Of a DNA stretch of 64,000 bases, positions 11,109 through 23,320 are shown one piece after another; position 1 is the stretch's first letter, and every line of letters begins with the position of its first letter. The stretch is from Rhinopomastus cyanomelas (Eukaryota > Chordata > Aves > Bucerotiformes > Rhinopomastidae), in NCBI GenBank assembly GCA_013400115.1, contig VXBP01008594.1, positions 558,001-622,000 on the forward strand, given 5' to 3'. Position numbers and translations under genes: made by a program. The notes below the pieces were generated by a model. That model saw only the letters and a program-made list of their open reading frames with translations, was not told the DNA's origin and did not search any database.

Positions 11109-12221
11109 GGGAGATGAAATGATCTAGATGAAGGGTGTGATTGCGTGTCCTTCAGCACTGCCTCTTGCCTGGGTGGGATGTTAGCAGCAGTGAGCTGGGA
11201 GCTGGCTGCTCTTGCAGGAAACATCTTCTATTCAGTAAAATGTACTGTAGCTCTTATGGGCTGGTAGTCTTACGAGGCAAGTTTATGGCTCAAGTGTCAG
11301 TTAGAAGATCAAAGGTTCCTTCGTTTTCCCAGGAGCCCTGATACTGAGCTGGAACGTGGGGAAGTGCTTTGCAAGACTTCGCCTCCTGCTCGTTAATTAC
11401 CAAGTGCTTCTTCAACCTTGTTGAGGGGATGTGTGTAACGGGAAGGGGCTGTGTAATCCCATCCTGAACACCTTCCTTCCCATTCCTCAGGGGTCAGGAG
11501 CGCCCTGGGGATGCCAAACCATGGCACCCTTGGGATCATTGGGAAGCGCCTGTCTGTCCCTGCTCCACCCTGATGAATTCAAAACCTGCATCTGCTGACA
11601 AAGCAAAGCCCCATTCCAGGCCTTGTGATGGGGAGAACACAGGAAGATGAAAGGCTCAAAGCAAGGGAACAGAGTGTCCCTGCCTGTCACCCTGCCACCA
11701 GCGACCTGCTGGCCCCCGCAGGCTGTGGGACCATTATGTTTAAGATACAGTCAGCCAAAACCAAAGTCAGGGGGATTCCCATGGCTACAAAGACCTCCTA
11801 GGATTTGTGTTTTCACCACAGGTGGTTCTGCATGACAGTAGCAGCCTCCTGGTTTCTTGCTGGGTTTCGGTGCTGAGCTGCACCCTACAGTGTGTGAGCC
11901 AAGGACGGGGTTCAGGTGTCTGGGCATCAACGGGTGTTTCCTGCCCAAAGTCCCTGAGCCAGACTCTTTGGGCCAGTTACCTCACAGGCATATGGAGAGA
12001 GGCAGCTTCCCTTTTGTACTGGTGCCAAGGAAGAGCTTCTCCTCTCTTTATGGCAGGGTGGTGCCAATGAATAGCCCTGTTATTAATTACAGGATAGCTG
12101 AAGGAGCTGAAAGCAGCAGCAGGCAGTGAGGTCTCTGCAGTGGTGGGAATGGGTAGTTACTGGGATAATCAGAACCATGCTGTCACTTATCGGGGACATC
12201 TACAAAATGGGCTTGCAGGGA

Positions 12222-12312
12222 TGTCGATGTGGGGTGTTGGTGTGGTGTGTTGGTGTCAGTGTGGGGTGTTGGTGTGGGTTGTTGGTGTTGGTGTGGGGTG
12301 TTGGTGTTGGTC
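12222..12312 (+). repeat. GT-rich minisatellite
   Basis: Irregular tandem copies of GGGGTGTTGGTGTG and GGTGTTGGTGT-like units, strictly purine/T on the + strand except for isolated C. GG and GGGG runs could allow two-layer G-quadruplexes. It lies in the 24-kb intron. Confidence 0.9.
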
Positions 12313-12561
12313 TCAGCTGTACAGCAACAGAGTAGCCGGGGCTGCTGGTGGCACCACTGGTGATGTGAAACCCTCTCAGCAGGAAAGGTGCTGGGTTTGG
12401 GGCCAGGGCTGGGCTGGGGATGGGAAGCGGCTGCTCCAGTTTGGCAGATCTAGGCTCATCCCAGTCGTCTGGCTGACGATTGCTCGTCCACATGCTGGGA
12501 TGGTTGTTTGATGGACAGTCATGAGTTGTAGGACAAAATTAAGCTGGTGACAGTTGTAGGC

Positions 12562-12584
12562 AGAGAGAGAGAGAGAGAGAGAGA
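12562..12584 (+). repeat. (AG)n microsatellite
   Basis: About eleven uninterrupted AG dinucleotides. A likely length-polymorphic site. Confidence 0.95.
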
Positions 12585-14519
12585 AGCAGAGCTGTCTGTA
12601 CTGACGGCCTTGCAATAAAGACGCTTTAGAGTTAATCCTCCACCATCTGTCTTCATTCTGCTAATAACCCACTCAATCAGATGCTGCGGAGTGTTTGTTA
12701 ACATTCAGGAACAGATACATAATCAGTAGGAGCACTGCTTGCTCACCAGGGGCTGGAGTCCTCTCCAGGAAAAACTCTCCCCTGGCCACAGCAGGCTCTG
12801 TGGACACAAGCAGGGCTTCTGCTGCCCTGGCTCAAGGTGACTGGAGTAGAAAGGTGGTTTCCATGAGGTGAGTCACCTTCGTCCCTCAAGAACAAGGATC
12901 TTGAACGAACCTGAATGTTTGGGCTTGGTTTTCTATTGCTCTTCCTTCTCATGTTCAGTTTCCTGAACTACCTTCCCTACCCAAGGAAGGCAAGGGCTGG
13001 GCTGTAATATCTCTCCATGTTCACCCATCGTGCTTGGACCCTGCCTGGCTGCAGCTGCCGATCCCAGGCCAGGCTGCCTCTGTTCTCCTCCACCATGGTC
13101 AAAGGCAGGTGCTCAGATACCAGTCCTGCTCTTGCTATTTGCCTTCTCCTCTCCTGCCTTTGACTTGTTGCCAGCTCTGACTCGAGTCATTAGCAAACGT
13201 CGCTGCAGCAATTATGGCACTTTCTGGCTGCCATTCATAAAGCTACTAACGGGAACGATTAAGCGCTGAGAGGTGTCAGCCTTCTCCTCCACCACCTGTT
13301 CTCGACAGCCGTTGGCTGCTGGAAGTTGCCTACAAACCGCCTCCCCATGCACAGGGTAGTGGGGCTGTGCAGCTCGTCTTCCTCTCCGGGCACTTCCCTG
13401 CCTCTCATGTCCTCACGTGCAGCAGGCAGGTGGACCAAGCAGAGGGGAAGGGTGAGCTTCATCCTTGTGTCCGAGGTTGGGTGGTGAAAACAGATGTGGC
13501 TGGGCAAAGGGACAGAAGGAGGACTCAGTGCATCGTCCTCCTCCCAGACAGCTAATGGTTAATGATCTGTGCTCAAGGAAGGACAAACTCTCTTCTTCGG
13601 CTCCCTGCTTGACTTGAAGCCCCGCTTGGCTTCTAGCCCCTCTTCCTGCTTTGCTCCATGCCATCAGTGAGGGACAGGCGCAAGGCTGAAATGCACAGCT
13701 CAGGCTGCAGGCAGGCTCCTCCATACTGGCCAGTGCCAATGCAAGGGCTAGCAGGGGTGCCAGGAGAGAAGCTCGTGCCAGGGTTATCTCTGGAAGCAGA
13801 GCCTGGTCTCTGTGGTTTCCAGCATTTGAGGTGTTTCCATTTGTCACACAAAGCACAGCAGTACCAGCAGCCATTACTGCAGAGCTGCAGCTCCACGTAG
13901 CAACGAGCGCTGCTCTCTGCCTAATTGTTGCTTAGCAAATCGTGTTCGCTGGGTAATGACTGTAGAAACCTGCTCGGGGCTGCCCAGCTCCAGCGCAGGA
14001 GATTTCTCTCTAAAGGCCACAAGACAGACCTTGAGTTTTGGGGAAAATGAAAGCTGAGGACTTGAGTGGTTTGTGATCTGAGCGGCAAATCTCACCTTGA
14101 CTATCTTGTCTGGAAGATTTGGGATCTTATTTATAGGTGCTGGGACATGCAAAGCCCTGATGACTCTAGCTGGGGGAAGATGAGGATCCCAAATGCAGAC
14201 CACCTGCAGACCTCATGTAGGCAGTTCAGCCAACTGCCTCAAACGTGGGACTTGGGTCCGGCCACACGGCAATGGACTAAGGGTGAGCCACCAGCCTGCT
14301 CTCCTCTTGTTGGCTCCTGCATCCTCACAGCCCTCAGGGGGCTGGTTTGGGTCATCTCCTGCCTGTCCTGCAGAGGCAGGCAGCCTCCAGCTTCTGGCCC
14401 TTGTTCTCTGCCAGCAGCAAAGCTCTGGCTGGGGGGGTTGTGCCTTTGGCTGGTCTCTAGGCAGCAGAAAGTTTTGGTTCTGCGAGATGTGGGGAGAGAA
14501 TTGCATGTGCATACGAAAG

Positions 14520-14960
14520 CTGGTTTTATGGCTTATAATTATCTCATACCCATCCTTAGAATAATTATAGCTCCTCCATTATTAATAGTAGGAATTCCAG
14601 GCCTTGTCATAGATCACAACGTTGAGTGGAATCTCGAGCCTGGGTTTGCATAATGCACCTGGGTCAGAATTGAGTAATTGGAGAAATGGTGGAAATCATT
14701 AGTGTTTCCCCCCATTCCTTGGTGCTAGAATTAGTGAGGTATCAGTGCAATTAGCCAGCGCTTCCATTTGAGGCTGCAATCATTTGGTTTGTAATTTAGA
14801 ATAAACGGAAAAGCCCACTTGTGCTTCTGAGCAGATTATTTGTCCTGTTTAAAAGTCTCTAACGGGGCGGTCATCATCTCAGCAAGATCTGTTTGACCCT
14901 CTCCAATTTGTTTCCTTTTTAATCCTCTCTCCTTTTCCTTGGATCTTTTTTAAATAAACA
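14520..14960. promoter_or_regulatory. CR1-free AT-rich block, candidate conserved noncoding element
   Basis: GGCTTATAATTATCTCATAC, AGAATAATTATAGCTCC, CATTATTAATAG, GTAATTTAGAATAAACGG and TTTTTAAATAAACACATAAA (forkhead-type AAATAAACA) occur without repeat signatures. This is a candidate only. Confidence 0.3.
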
Positions 14961-15427
14961 CATAAAGAATAAGCGGCCGAGGGAGACCAAAGAGGCAGCG
15001 AATGGACACGTTATAGATCTGGAGTTTATCATGAGCCAAAGTAACCTGAAATCAAGGTTGTTAAACTGCAGAAAGCAATAAAACTGAGACCAGTATTTGG
15101 AGATCGTTTAAAGGGCCGAGCAGCCTGTCGATGAAAGGTTGCTCTGTTCGACTGCTGCCTAATAGCTTCTCAAAGGGAATCTGCAGCTCTTGCAAGAACG
15201 AAGGCTGCGGGCGCAGCCGCTCTCTGCTGTGGGAGGGAGTGCTGAGCTTGGCAGTGATGCCCAGAAGGGTGAAATCCAACCTAGGAAGACAAAGAGCAAA
15301 GGAGTAGAAGGTTTTAACCCAAAACTGGGTTTAAGCTTCACAACAAGTCTGAAATATTGAAGGGCTGGGTGTGCTGATGAACACAGAAGCTGGATGCGTC
15401 ACTGTTCTTTGCGGTGTAGACAGATCT

Positions 15428-15620
15428 GCACCCAGTTTAAACACATTCAGGAGTGGTGCCTCAGCCTCCACTCTGGGAAGCCCATTCCAGCCCACTGTTA
15501 AAAATTGCTCAGTTTGGAAAAGACCTTCAAGACCGTCAGTCCAACCTCAACCTAACCCTACTACCCTGTCTCTAACAACCCACCACTAAACCCTGTCCCT
15601 GAGCACCACATCCAAATGCT
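15428..15620 (-). repeat. CR1 3' fragments, minus strand, rearranged
   Basis: 15498-15620 is an inverted CR1 3' end (TTTGGAAAAGACCTTCAAG, CCCACCACTAAACCCTGTCC). 15428-15497 resembles the neighbouring upstream part (TTTAAACACATTCAGGAGTG, CATTCCAG) but sits on the wrong side of it. This is therefore either two insertions or one rearranged copy. Confidence 0.8.
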
Positions 15621-16626
15621 CTTTACTCCTACTCCCACCTCACCTGCTTCTTCAGAGAAAGCCAGAAGCAGTGGGTGCTTTTCCCTCCCAAAGGCTGAGC
15701 GTCCTTTCTCCAACTTCATTCAAGGCTGTGCCCTCCATCAGGCGCCTTCTTACTGCCTGCAGAGAAACCAGCTGGGCTGCTGGGATGGAGCGGCTGCTGT
15801 TCTGGGGAAAACTGGCGTATTCAGAGGAGCTGGCTGTGTCTCTGCTCCGAACACCTATCTGCTTGAGCGCATCTCCCGCTGCCTGCTGTAGTTCAAAGCT
15901 GGTTCAGTGAATGTTTCCTGCCAGGAAAATGTCCTGTTAGAGCATGGCCCTGGGACACGGTGACGTGTTCATGCTACCCGCTAGCAGCCCACTTGCTGCC
16001 TCAGAGTTGCCTGGATTTATGGGGACACTTAGTCTGGATCTTGCAAGTGACTTTTACATCCGCAGCAGCTCAGGCTGAGCATGAATCTTCCTTGATCTCA
16101 AGGATAAATCAGGATCAGCCCCTGTTAGCCCTGTAAAAAAAATGACCTTTCTCCTCTAACAGGTGCTGCTGGGTGCAGCCTGCGCTGCTGAAGAAGCTCG
16201 AACTTCATTCGGTTCTCTGGCCTGGCAGTGGAAAGGGTTTCTCCTTTAGGACCAGACCTGTAATGTGTTGTTTGCTCCAGCTCGAGCACAACAGCTCAGC
16301 ACAGCCTGCTTTTACACATAAATAACCTGAGCATCTTCTTGAGCATCCCATCATCTTCTTACGGTTCTCTCTCTGAGGCTTCCCAGCCTGGGAATGGGAT
16401 TTCTGCAAAGCATTGCTTTAAGCTACAGGACCTCTGGCACTGGATCTCCTGCGATCTGAGGCAGCACTGTTTGGTTAGTAGCAAACTTCTCCAGAGCAGG
16501 TCCAGCTTTGAGTCCATAACTGCTGCCATCACCACAAAAGCTGCTGTCTCCTCCAGAGTTTGGCAGCTGAGCAATAGGGAAGCTCCGCTCACGCTCACCC
16601 TGTGTGTTGCCACTCTCCTCTCCCCA

Positions 16627-16682
16627 CCAAGACACAGTCACCATTGCTTAGGGGCCAAGACACAATCACCGTTGATTAGGGA
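16627..16682 (+). repeat. 28-bp imperfect tandem duplication
   Basis: The block CCAAGACACAGTCACCATTG followed by CTTAGGGG is repeated from 16655 as CCAAGACACAATCACCGTTG followed by ATTAGGG. There are three to four mismatches between copies. Confidence 0.85.
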
Positions 16683-18204
16683 AGGCGTCTCCCCTCTGAG
16701 CCGCATTGAGCCTTTTGTTCTTTATCTGACACTCTGCAAGTGAGTGGAGGGGCTGTTGGAGCTGCTGTTATCGGCAGCAGCAGCGCTCTCATTGATGTCT
16801 CTGGGATGCTTTTTGTGTCTGTTAGCAGGGGCTGAGCGAGACCCAAGGAAAACCAGCAAACGAGCTGAGCTGCTGTCTCCTGCAAAGTGAAGGCTTTGCC
16901 TGGGTTGGGTCAGCTGCAAATCTGGGCGAAGCTGAAGCACCTTCTCAACTCGGTGCCGCCCCTGCTCTGTGGGAGAGGGGAGCCGAGTTGCATCCTTGAT
17001 GCTCTGGTTGTCTGTGGTGGTTGCAGCGCAACTGGGCAACTCTGCCAGCCATAAATCTGATCCGAGTTTTATGGTAACAGTGTTGTTGTAGCAGTTAATG
17101 GTCTGAGGGTATAATTTTATCTATTGATTTGAGTAGCAGTCCCCTGTGGGAAAAGCTATTGGCTGCATGGCCTTAAATAAATGAACACAACACGTCCTGG
17201 CTCCCCCGGCACTGGCTTCAGATAATTCAGGAGCTGCTTCTCCTGCTGTTCAGCTTGCGGGAGCGGGTGGGAGAACCTAGGACCACATAGAATCTCTGTG
17301 CCGTCCCTTTGCAGCATCCTAAAGACCCTTTAGGAATCTCAGGGTGGGGTTTAGAGGCTCTTGGTTCCTTGAATTCCATTGCTGCCATCCCCTTGAGGTC
17401 CATAATGACATTTGAAGTGGGCTGTGGGGACAACCTTGTCCTGTAAAATGCACCGGAAAAAGGGCAGAGATAAGGTGATGGACTTGACCTTAACCCATCT
17501 GACCCATTGTCTTCTGGTGTTGCTGTCTCTGTTGGGTCTGGGCTGGTTTAATTTTCAAGTGTACCAGACAGTGAGGGGATCAGGGATTAAAGGAATGGAA
17601 GATGGTGACTGGCTTTCTCATCTCTGTGCCGCCTCCAAGCTACCCTCAGAGTCCTTTGAGTGCATCTGTAGATGATTTTCCCCTCCCTCCCTGCAGAGCT
17701 GTAATTTCACTGTCCTCCCTCGGTGTCCATGCCAGAGGGGATGCTGGCAGCAGCATTTCATCAGCAGTGCAGGTCACAGCGCTGACATGGTGGCCAGCGG
17801 ACCAGAACCTGCACACGCGGTTCTGCCTGTACCATTAAGTCACGTTCTGATGGTGCCATAAATCCTCTTGGCATGGACATGATGGCCTGATTGTGTGGAA
17901 ACTTCCAGCTTTTCCAAGTATCTAGAAGTCTACTTCCAAGAAAATGAGCTTGACCCTGATTGCAGAAGTGGATGGGAGGAGCTGCCTGGTCAAGATCTTT
18001 ATTTCTGCCTTGTCCAGGTCTATAACTTCCCTCTCCTGGAGCAGACAGACATGGATGCTTCCTGCAGGCATAACTGGGGCTGGAGCTTCATGGATTGGAG
18101 TGATGAAGCAGTACCAAGGTCCCATTGCTTAGAATATCAAAACCACTGCAGCGTCCTAAGTCCCACTCTGGAACACACACTCTATGTTGATACCCAGCCT
18201 GGCT

Positions 18205-18283
18205 GGCCAGTACAATGGCTCTGGCAGGGGGATTGGACTAGCTGATCTTTCGAGGTCCCTTCCAATCCCTAATGTTCTGTGTG
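18205..18283 (+). repeat. CR1 3' end fragment (GGGGGATTGGACTA type)
   Basis: A very short copy: CTGGCAGGGGGATTGGACTA, GATCTTTCGAGGTCCCTTCC and AATCCCTAATGTTCTGTG. The coding region is absent. Confidence 0.9.
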
Positions 18284-18869
18284 GTTCAGAAGTGAGCCTG
18301 CTGTGTAACGGTGAGCAGAAACTTGCTGTGAAACGAGGTCCTTCCAATTCCTCAGTGAGGTGGGTCTTTGCTGGATTTGATGAGAAGACACTGCTAAACA
18401 CCCAGCAGTGCCTCTTGCTTTGTTTGGGCTGACTTTTTTTGTTAAAACCTACTGCAAATCCATTCTTGTCCTGAGGGAACATTCTGTACAGTATCAGGTG
18501 GAGTGCTGCAAATCCTGCTTCTTTCCTTCCCGAGCTCTTTGCTGCGTCTGGCCAAACCCAGCCATCAGTATTCGCTAAGTACAACCAGAGACTGTTAGCA
18601 GCCTTCAGGCCGAAGTTGATGAAGACAGAAGGAACAGACATGGTCTAAAACCTGAAGGGTAGATAGGGAGCCTGTGTAAGTGAAATTCCCCAGCGCCAGG
18701 CAGCCAGCACGATAGTTAGGTAGTACCTGGGGCTGCTGCTGTGATCCCTCACTTCAACCCCAAACCCTAACAGTCACCTCCAGCTCTGCGGCAGTCCCAG
18801 GACCTGGTTACACCTGTCGGTTCATGCCTGGCATTGGCTTCCATTGGTATTTACTCAGCATATGAATGT

Positions 18870-19080
18870 ATTAATGGGGTTAATCTTACAACACATCCAG
18901 CGATAAAACTTGAGATGGGGGGTTTTTTCCCTTTAACAAAGATGAAGGTTTTCTGTAGATGGGAGAAAGAGAAGGGAAGTGAAATGTTCAGTGACTAATG
19001 ATCCTCATCAATATTCATGAGCGACGGTATGCATTTCGAGATTTAAAATAAAGGAAGGAAGAAAGAGAGAAAGGAATTGA
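18870..19080. promoter_or_regulatory. Candidate conserved noncoding element
   Basis: TAATGGGGTTAATCTTAC (OTX/PITX-type TAATC), ATCAATATTCATGAGC, GGTATGCATTTCG (POU/octamer-like) and AACAAAGATG (SOX/TCF-like) occur within about 150 bp of CR1-free sequence. The factor assignments are motif guesses. Confidence 0.3.
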
Positions 19081-19629
19081 CTTCTTTAGAAGCTAAATGA
19101 AATATTTAGGTTGACCTGAAGATAAGTATGCCAGGTCTTTGTTGCCATCAGCTTAGACCATGTTCAATGGAGGAGCTCTCAAAGGGAAGCAGAGGGAGGT
19201 GAGTTGCTGATGGAGGCTTCTAGAGATGGCCTTGGCAGTGGGGTACGAGTTGTTGGCTCACACGGCAGCAGGACTCTTCAGCTGATGCAAGGGAGCTGAA
19301 GGATGAAGCTGAGAACTGGCCCTTGCATGAACAAATGGTTCTGCCTAGAAACATCCGCTCATAGTGGGAACTGATCTATTTTTGTGGAAGGCACCTCTTT
19401 ATCGCTGCTCAGTTCGTACTGGTGTGTTTTCCTTCTTTCATTCCTGTCCTGCTGTTTCCCTCCCTGTCTGTCTTTACTATAGCACAAGGGGCCCCCAGGC
19501 ATTCCCAGCCTGAAGGGGAAATTTTGACACCCCCCCAGACACTTGAAAGTAGATGGGAGAACCATGAACGTGTTGAGGAGAATGAAAATACAGAGACCAC
19601 ACCAGCAAATGCAGACATGCAGCTTTCTC

Positions 19630-19800
19630 AGAATTAAGCCCAGGGAGGGGGCTGAATCACCACCCCGGCCGTGTTTCACAGTTGTGCAGATCTGGAGCTC
19701 AGGGACAGGGTTTAGCAGTGGGTTGGGACAGTTGGGTTCGGAGCTGGATTGGATGAGCTTGAAGGTCTTTTCCAACCTGAACCATTCTGTGATTCAGTGT
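19630..19800 (+). repeat. CR1 3' fragment (GGACAGTTGGGTTC type)
   Basis: GTGTTTCACAGTTGTGCAGA, CAGGGTTTAGCAGTGGG, GGACAGTTGGGTTC and GAAGGTCTTTTCCAACCTG, ending CCATTCTGTGATTCAG. It has the same end type as the copies at 3885, 20760 and 25300. Confidence 0.92.
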
Positions 19801-20759
19801 TGCTCCAAGCCTGCGATGGTGATAGTGGAGGATGGGAAGAACAGACCAGGACCTTAGTGACCAGATTTGATTGTGAAAGGGCGCAAAGAGAGGCTTCCCC
19901 CGGCCTTCTGCATTTCTCCTTCTCTGAATCTTTTTCCTTTCATCTTCTCCAAGTTGCCCTTGTCTCTATCAGCTTCCACAGCTACTCCTTTTCATTCCCA
20001 TGTCATCCCTTCCCTCCTCTGAGTGACAGCTGTCCCACCCCTACCAAGGGCCATTTGCCCTTGAGGCGGTGTTTGATCTGTGCCCTGATAGAGGGGCCAC
20101 TATTGACTTTGGCTTCATTAAGAGGCAGCCTCATTTGTCAACTTGTTTGCTTCGATAGCTGCTGGGGAGGCAGCCAGGCCCACAACCCCTCCTCACTGAG
20201 CCGCAGCATCGTTCCAGGATTAACTCCCCTTTCCCAGGGTTCGCAGGCAAGGTCGTTGCCGGTGGCCCCGCACAGTCCTCACCTTCTCGTTAGTTGTTGT
20301 CTCGAGGGCTTTAAGCAAAGCTCGATCCAGTCAGTCTGGGAATGGGAGTTCCAGGTCCTGTAAGAGGCTGCATGGGGGTGCATGAATCCACACTGCTCCA
20401 GGCTGGAGACACGGAGGTCCTGTCTACTCACAGCTGGGGCTCCTATGAGCTCTCATGGTGAGATCCTTGCAGGAGGTTCTCCAGGGTTTGCAAGTAATGA
20501 AGATTAATTTCTCTTGTCGCTTGTCATCAGGTAACACGTCTGCCGATAAGAGCTTCTGGGTTTAATCCAGGTGGTCAGATGAGGTTAATCTAATAAGTTA
20601 CGCAGGGTTTTTCCCTCTTCTGCTGGTTGGTGAATAATGCATGGAGAGGCCTTTGCTTGCAGGGTTTCTCCTCTTTAGGAATTCCTTCCATGGTCTGCAC
20701 ATCCCCAGAGAGATGCTCTCTGTGTCCTGGACAGTCTGTTGTGCCAGGGCTGGCACACC

Positions 20760-21265
20760 TGGGGTACTGGGGTCAGTGTTGGGCACCTCAGTACAAAACA
20801 GACATTTGAGTTCTGGAGTGGGTCCAGAGAGGGGCAATTTGGGGAAGGGTCTGGAGAACAAACGTCATGAGGAGAGGATGAGGGAGCTGGGGCTGGTTAG
20901 TCTGCAGAAAAGGATGCTGAAGGGAGACCTTCTTGCTGTCTGCAGTTGCCTGAAAGGAGGATGGAGAAAGGTGGGGGATGGCCTCTTCTCACAAGGAACA
21001 AGGGACAGGAAAAGAGGAAATGACTTCAGACTACCCCGGGGGAAGGTTAGGTTGGCCATGAGAAGCAACTTGTGCTTGGAAAGGGTCCTCAAGCCTTGGA
21101 ACAGGCTGCCCAGGGAAGCGGTTGAGACACCATCCTGGGCCATGTTTCACAGTCGGGGAGATCTGGAGCTCAGGGACAGGGTTTAACAATGGGTTGAGAC
21201 AGTTGGGTTCATGATTGGACTCAATGATCTTGAAGGTCTTCTCCATCCTAAATGATTCATTCTAC
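20760..21265 (+). repeat. CR1 fragment, C-terminal ORF2 to 3' end
   Basis: Frame remnants include RERMRELGLVSLQKRMLKGD, LLAVCSCLKGGW and RLAMRSNLCLERVLKPWNRL. They are followed by GGACAGTTGGGTTC and CTTGAAGGTCTTCTCCA, with an AAATGATTCATTCT tail. A 181-codon open frame from 20641 runs into this repeat and is not a host gene. Confidence 0.93.
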
Positions 21266-21784
21266 TATCTCCAGACCTATTCAACCTTGTGCAGAAGACA
21301 AAAACAAATTTCCCTGAGCTGACAGCAAGGGTCCCATTTCCCAGAGACCTGACAGCCTCACTGCCCAAGTGGGGAAGGGGCTAGTGGTGCTAATTCTTTT
21401 CTCCTAGGAAATGCCATAGTGAGCACCGAGCCTGTGATGGCCAGGAGGTGTGGGAGCATCAGGAAATCCACATCAAGGGAAGCAACTGAGAAACCAGTGG
21501 TACTGGAGTTGGGTTGTGCTGCAGGGGGTTAAAGCTGCTCGTGGTGCTGGCTGTCCTGGGTACCTCCCCACAGCACAGAGGGAGCTTGGAGAAGATGTTC
21601 CTGGCTTTTGCCACAGGCAGTTTGCTGCAGCAGATCCCGAGGTAATTAGGCATCGGTAATTGTGCAGCTCAGTGATGTGACTGGTGCTGGAGCACTGCCT
21701 GTGGTGCTGGTCCCCACAGCCCAGGAAGTGGAGAGCAAAGCAGGGAGAATACGGGCTGTGGTGGCAGGAATGGCCATGGGATTA

Positions 21785-21920
21785 GAGAGCAGGTTGTAAG
21801 AGGAGACACTAGAGGAGGTCAATTTATGTAGTCTGGAGGAGGCTCAAGGGGAGACACGACCAGAGTCTATAAATACACTCAGCAAGAAAACCCAAGGAAA
21901 GGAATTACTCGGAAGAAGGG
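21785..21920 (+). repeat. Possible old CR1-like fragment
   Basis: TTTATGTAGTCTGGAGGAGG, CTCAAGGGGAGACACGAC and TCTATAAATACACT resemble the TLFSLEKRRLRGD and FKYL coding segment of CR1, but the copy is strongly diverged and lacks a 3' tail. It could instead be chance similarity. Confidence 0.4.
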
Positions 21921-22439
21921 AAGACAAGGAGCAGTGCCTGAAGCAAAGGCAAGACAAGTTTGTTCTGGGTCTTGCATGGAAGGAGACTGGTCTTCCACAT
22001 CAGGCATCTGCCTTCCATGGGGTACCATGACTATTGCACTTCAAAGCCTTGTGAAGCCTCTATCTCTTTCCTACTCAGCTCTGCTTTATTTTCCAGCAGC
22101 CCCTGCTCGTTGCTTCTCTGCCAGCCGTTTTGGGCAGGCGCCTTGCACCCAGCCGTCCCAACGTGCCCTAGAAGGTTTAATAAAACAGATTGAGACACGC
22201 TCGGGCTTCCGGCTGGACAACCTGATCCCCTCGGACGGCAGCATTTGCCTTCGCTGGGTGTCAGAGCTTTGAGCCCGTAGCCTCAGGCATGGTGGCTCAT
22301 TGCTAGTCATCTCTCCAATGCATAATACAGGGGCCTGAGTATCTGCCCGCATACATCTTCCTTCCCTATCGGGTAATTTGATGTTGTCTTTGGGGCTCCT
22401 GCTTCCCAGATGAAGAGATTACTACCAACCTGCAGCCCC

Positions 22440-22680
22440 CAACCTCAGCCGCTGGTTTCAAACGTCATTAAGTTTCATTATAACAAATAAACACGGCAGT
22501 GACATTTATAAGTTACCAGAGAGCACAGAAACACAAATATGAGGCAGATAAACCGTGTTTGATCCAAATAATTACTGCAGGCAATATCGAGCTTAGGCTG
22601 AGCTGGCAGCCGGGTGCCGACTAATTTATAGGAGTCCGTAAGGTGCTGTGTTGCACAGTGCTTCCTCAAAATTATGTTGA
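22440..22680. promoter_or_regulatory. Candidate conserved noncoding element
   Basis: GTCATTAAGTTTCATTATAA, CAAATAAACACGG (forkhead-type), CAAATAATTACTGCAGG and GACTAATTTATAGGAG lie in repeat-free sequence. Again only a single-sequence impression. Confidence 0.3.
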
Positions 22681-22889
22681 TGGTTACGTGTGTCTCTCTA
22701 AAGCCTTAAACGGGTTCTGTTCCTGCCTTGCTGAGGGCAGGAAGCTCTTCCTCAACTCAGAAAGCAAGGTGGCACAGCCTGGATGTGCAGCTGTTACTAG
22801 TTGGGGACTTTTCTTCCCTATTCCTCAGGATTTTATCTCAAGAATGGACCTGCGTTTGAGGTTTGCTGTGCTTGAGGCTGTAGAAGAGG

Positions 22890-22920
22890 CTTTATCTATC
22901 TATTTATTTATTTGTTTTTC
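22890..22920 (+). repeat. Short TATC/TATT simple repeat
   Basis: TTTATCTATCTATTTATTTA followed by TTTGTTTTTCC, an interrupted tetranucleotide repeat just upstream of the CR1 pile-up at 22960. Confidence 0.85.
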
Positions 22921-22959
22921 CACTAGAGTTTTCTATCAAGAAGGAGGATGGAGAGAGAT

Positions 22960-23132
22960 TTCATGGAATCGCAGAATGGTTAGAAGGGACTTTTAAAGCT
23001 CATTCAGTCCAGCCCCCTGCAGTGGGCAGGGACATCTACAGGTTGCTCACAGCTCCACCTGACCTGGGATGTTCCCAGGATAGAGTTCCTCCAACATCTC
23101 TGGGCAACCTGGACCAGTGTTACCACCCTCAG
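22960..23132 (-). repeat. CR1 3' fragment, minus strand (host of nested copies)
   Basis: Starts TCATGGAATCGCAGAATGG, then AAGGGACTTTTAAAGCTCA, CCAGCCCCCTGCAGTGGGCA and TCCAACATCTCTGGGCAACC. It is interrupted at 23133 by the tail of a different CR1 in the same orientation. Confidence 0.9.
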
Positions 23133-23320
23133 TGTCATAGAATCATAGAATCATAGAATTATTAGGGATTGGAAGGGACCTCGAAAGATCATCTAGTCCA
23201 ATCCCCCTGCCACAGCAGGATCACCCAGACCAAGTCATACAGTCAGTCTGGTTTAGAAGGGACCACAGGATCATCCAGTTCCAAATCCCCTGCCATGGGC
23301 AGGGACACCCCATAATACAC
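23133..23320 (-). repeat. CR1 3' ends, minus strand, two further pieces
   Basis: 23133-23240 begins with three units of the inverted ATAGAATCATAGA tail, then TTATTAGGGATTGGAAGGG and CAATCCCCCTGCCACAGCAG. It breaks at about 23240 into another inverted 3' end (TTTAGAAGGGACCACAGGAT, CCCTGCCATGGGCAGGGACA). Together with 22960-23132 this makes a three-piece nested or tandem pile-up. Confidence 0.9.

Noticed and set aside
14066..14653. 195-codon + strand open frame with a hydrophobic end
   Set aside because: The end falls in AT-rich noncoding sequence (YLIPILRIIIAPPLLIVGIP); no family recognised and no splice sites or start context support it.
20641..21186. 181-codon open frame
   Set aside because: The first part is unrelated single-copy sequence; the rest is a CR1 ORF2 end. 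A chance join.
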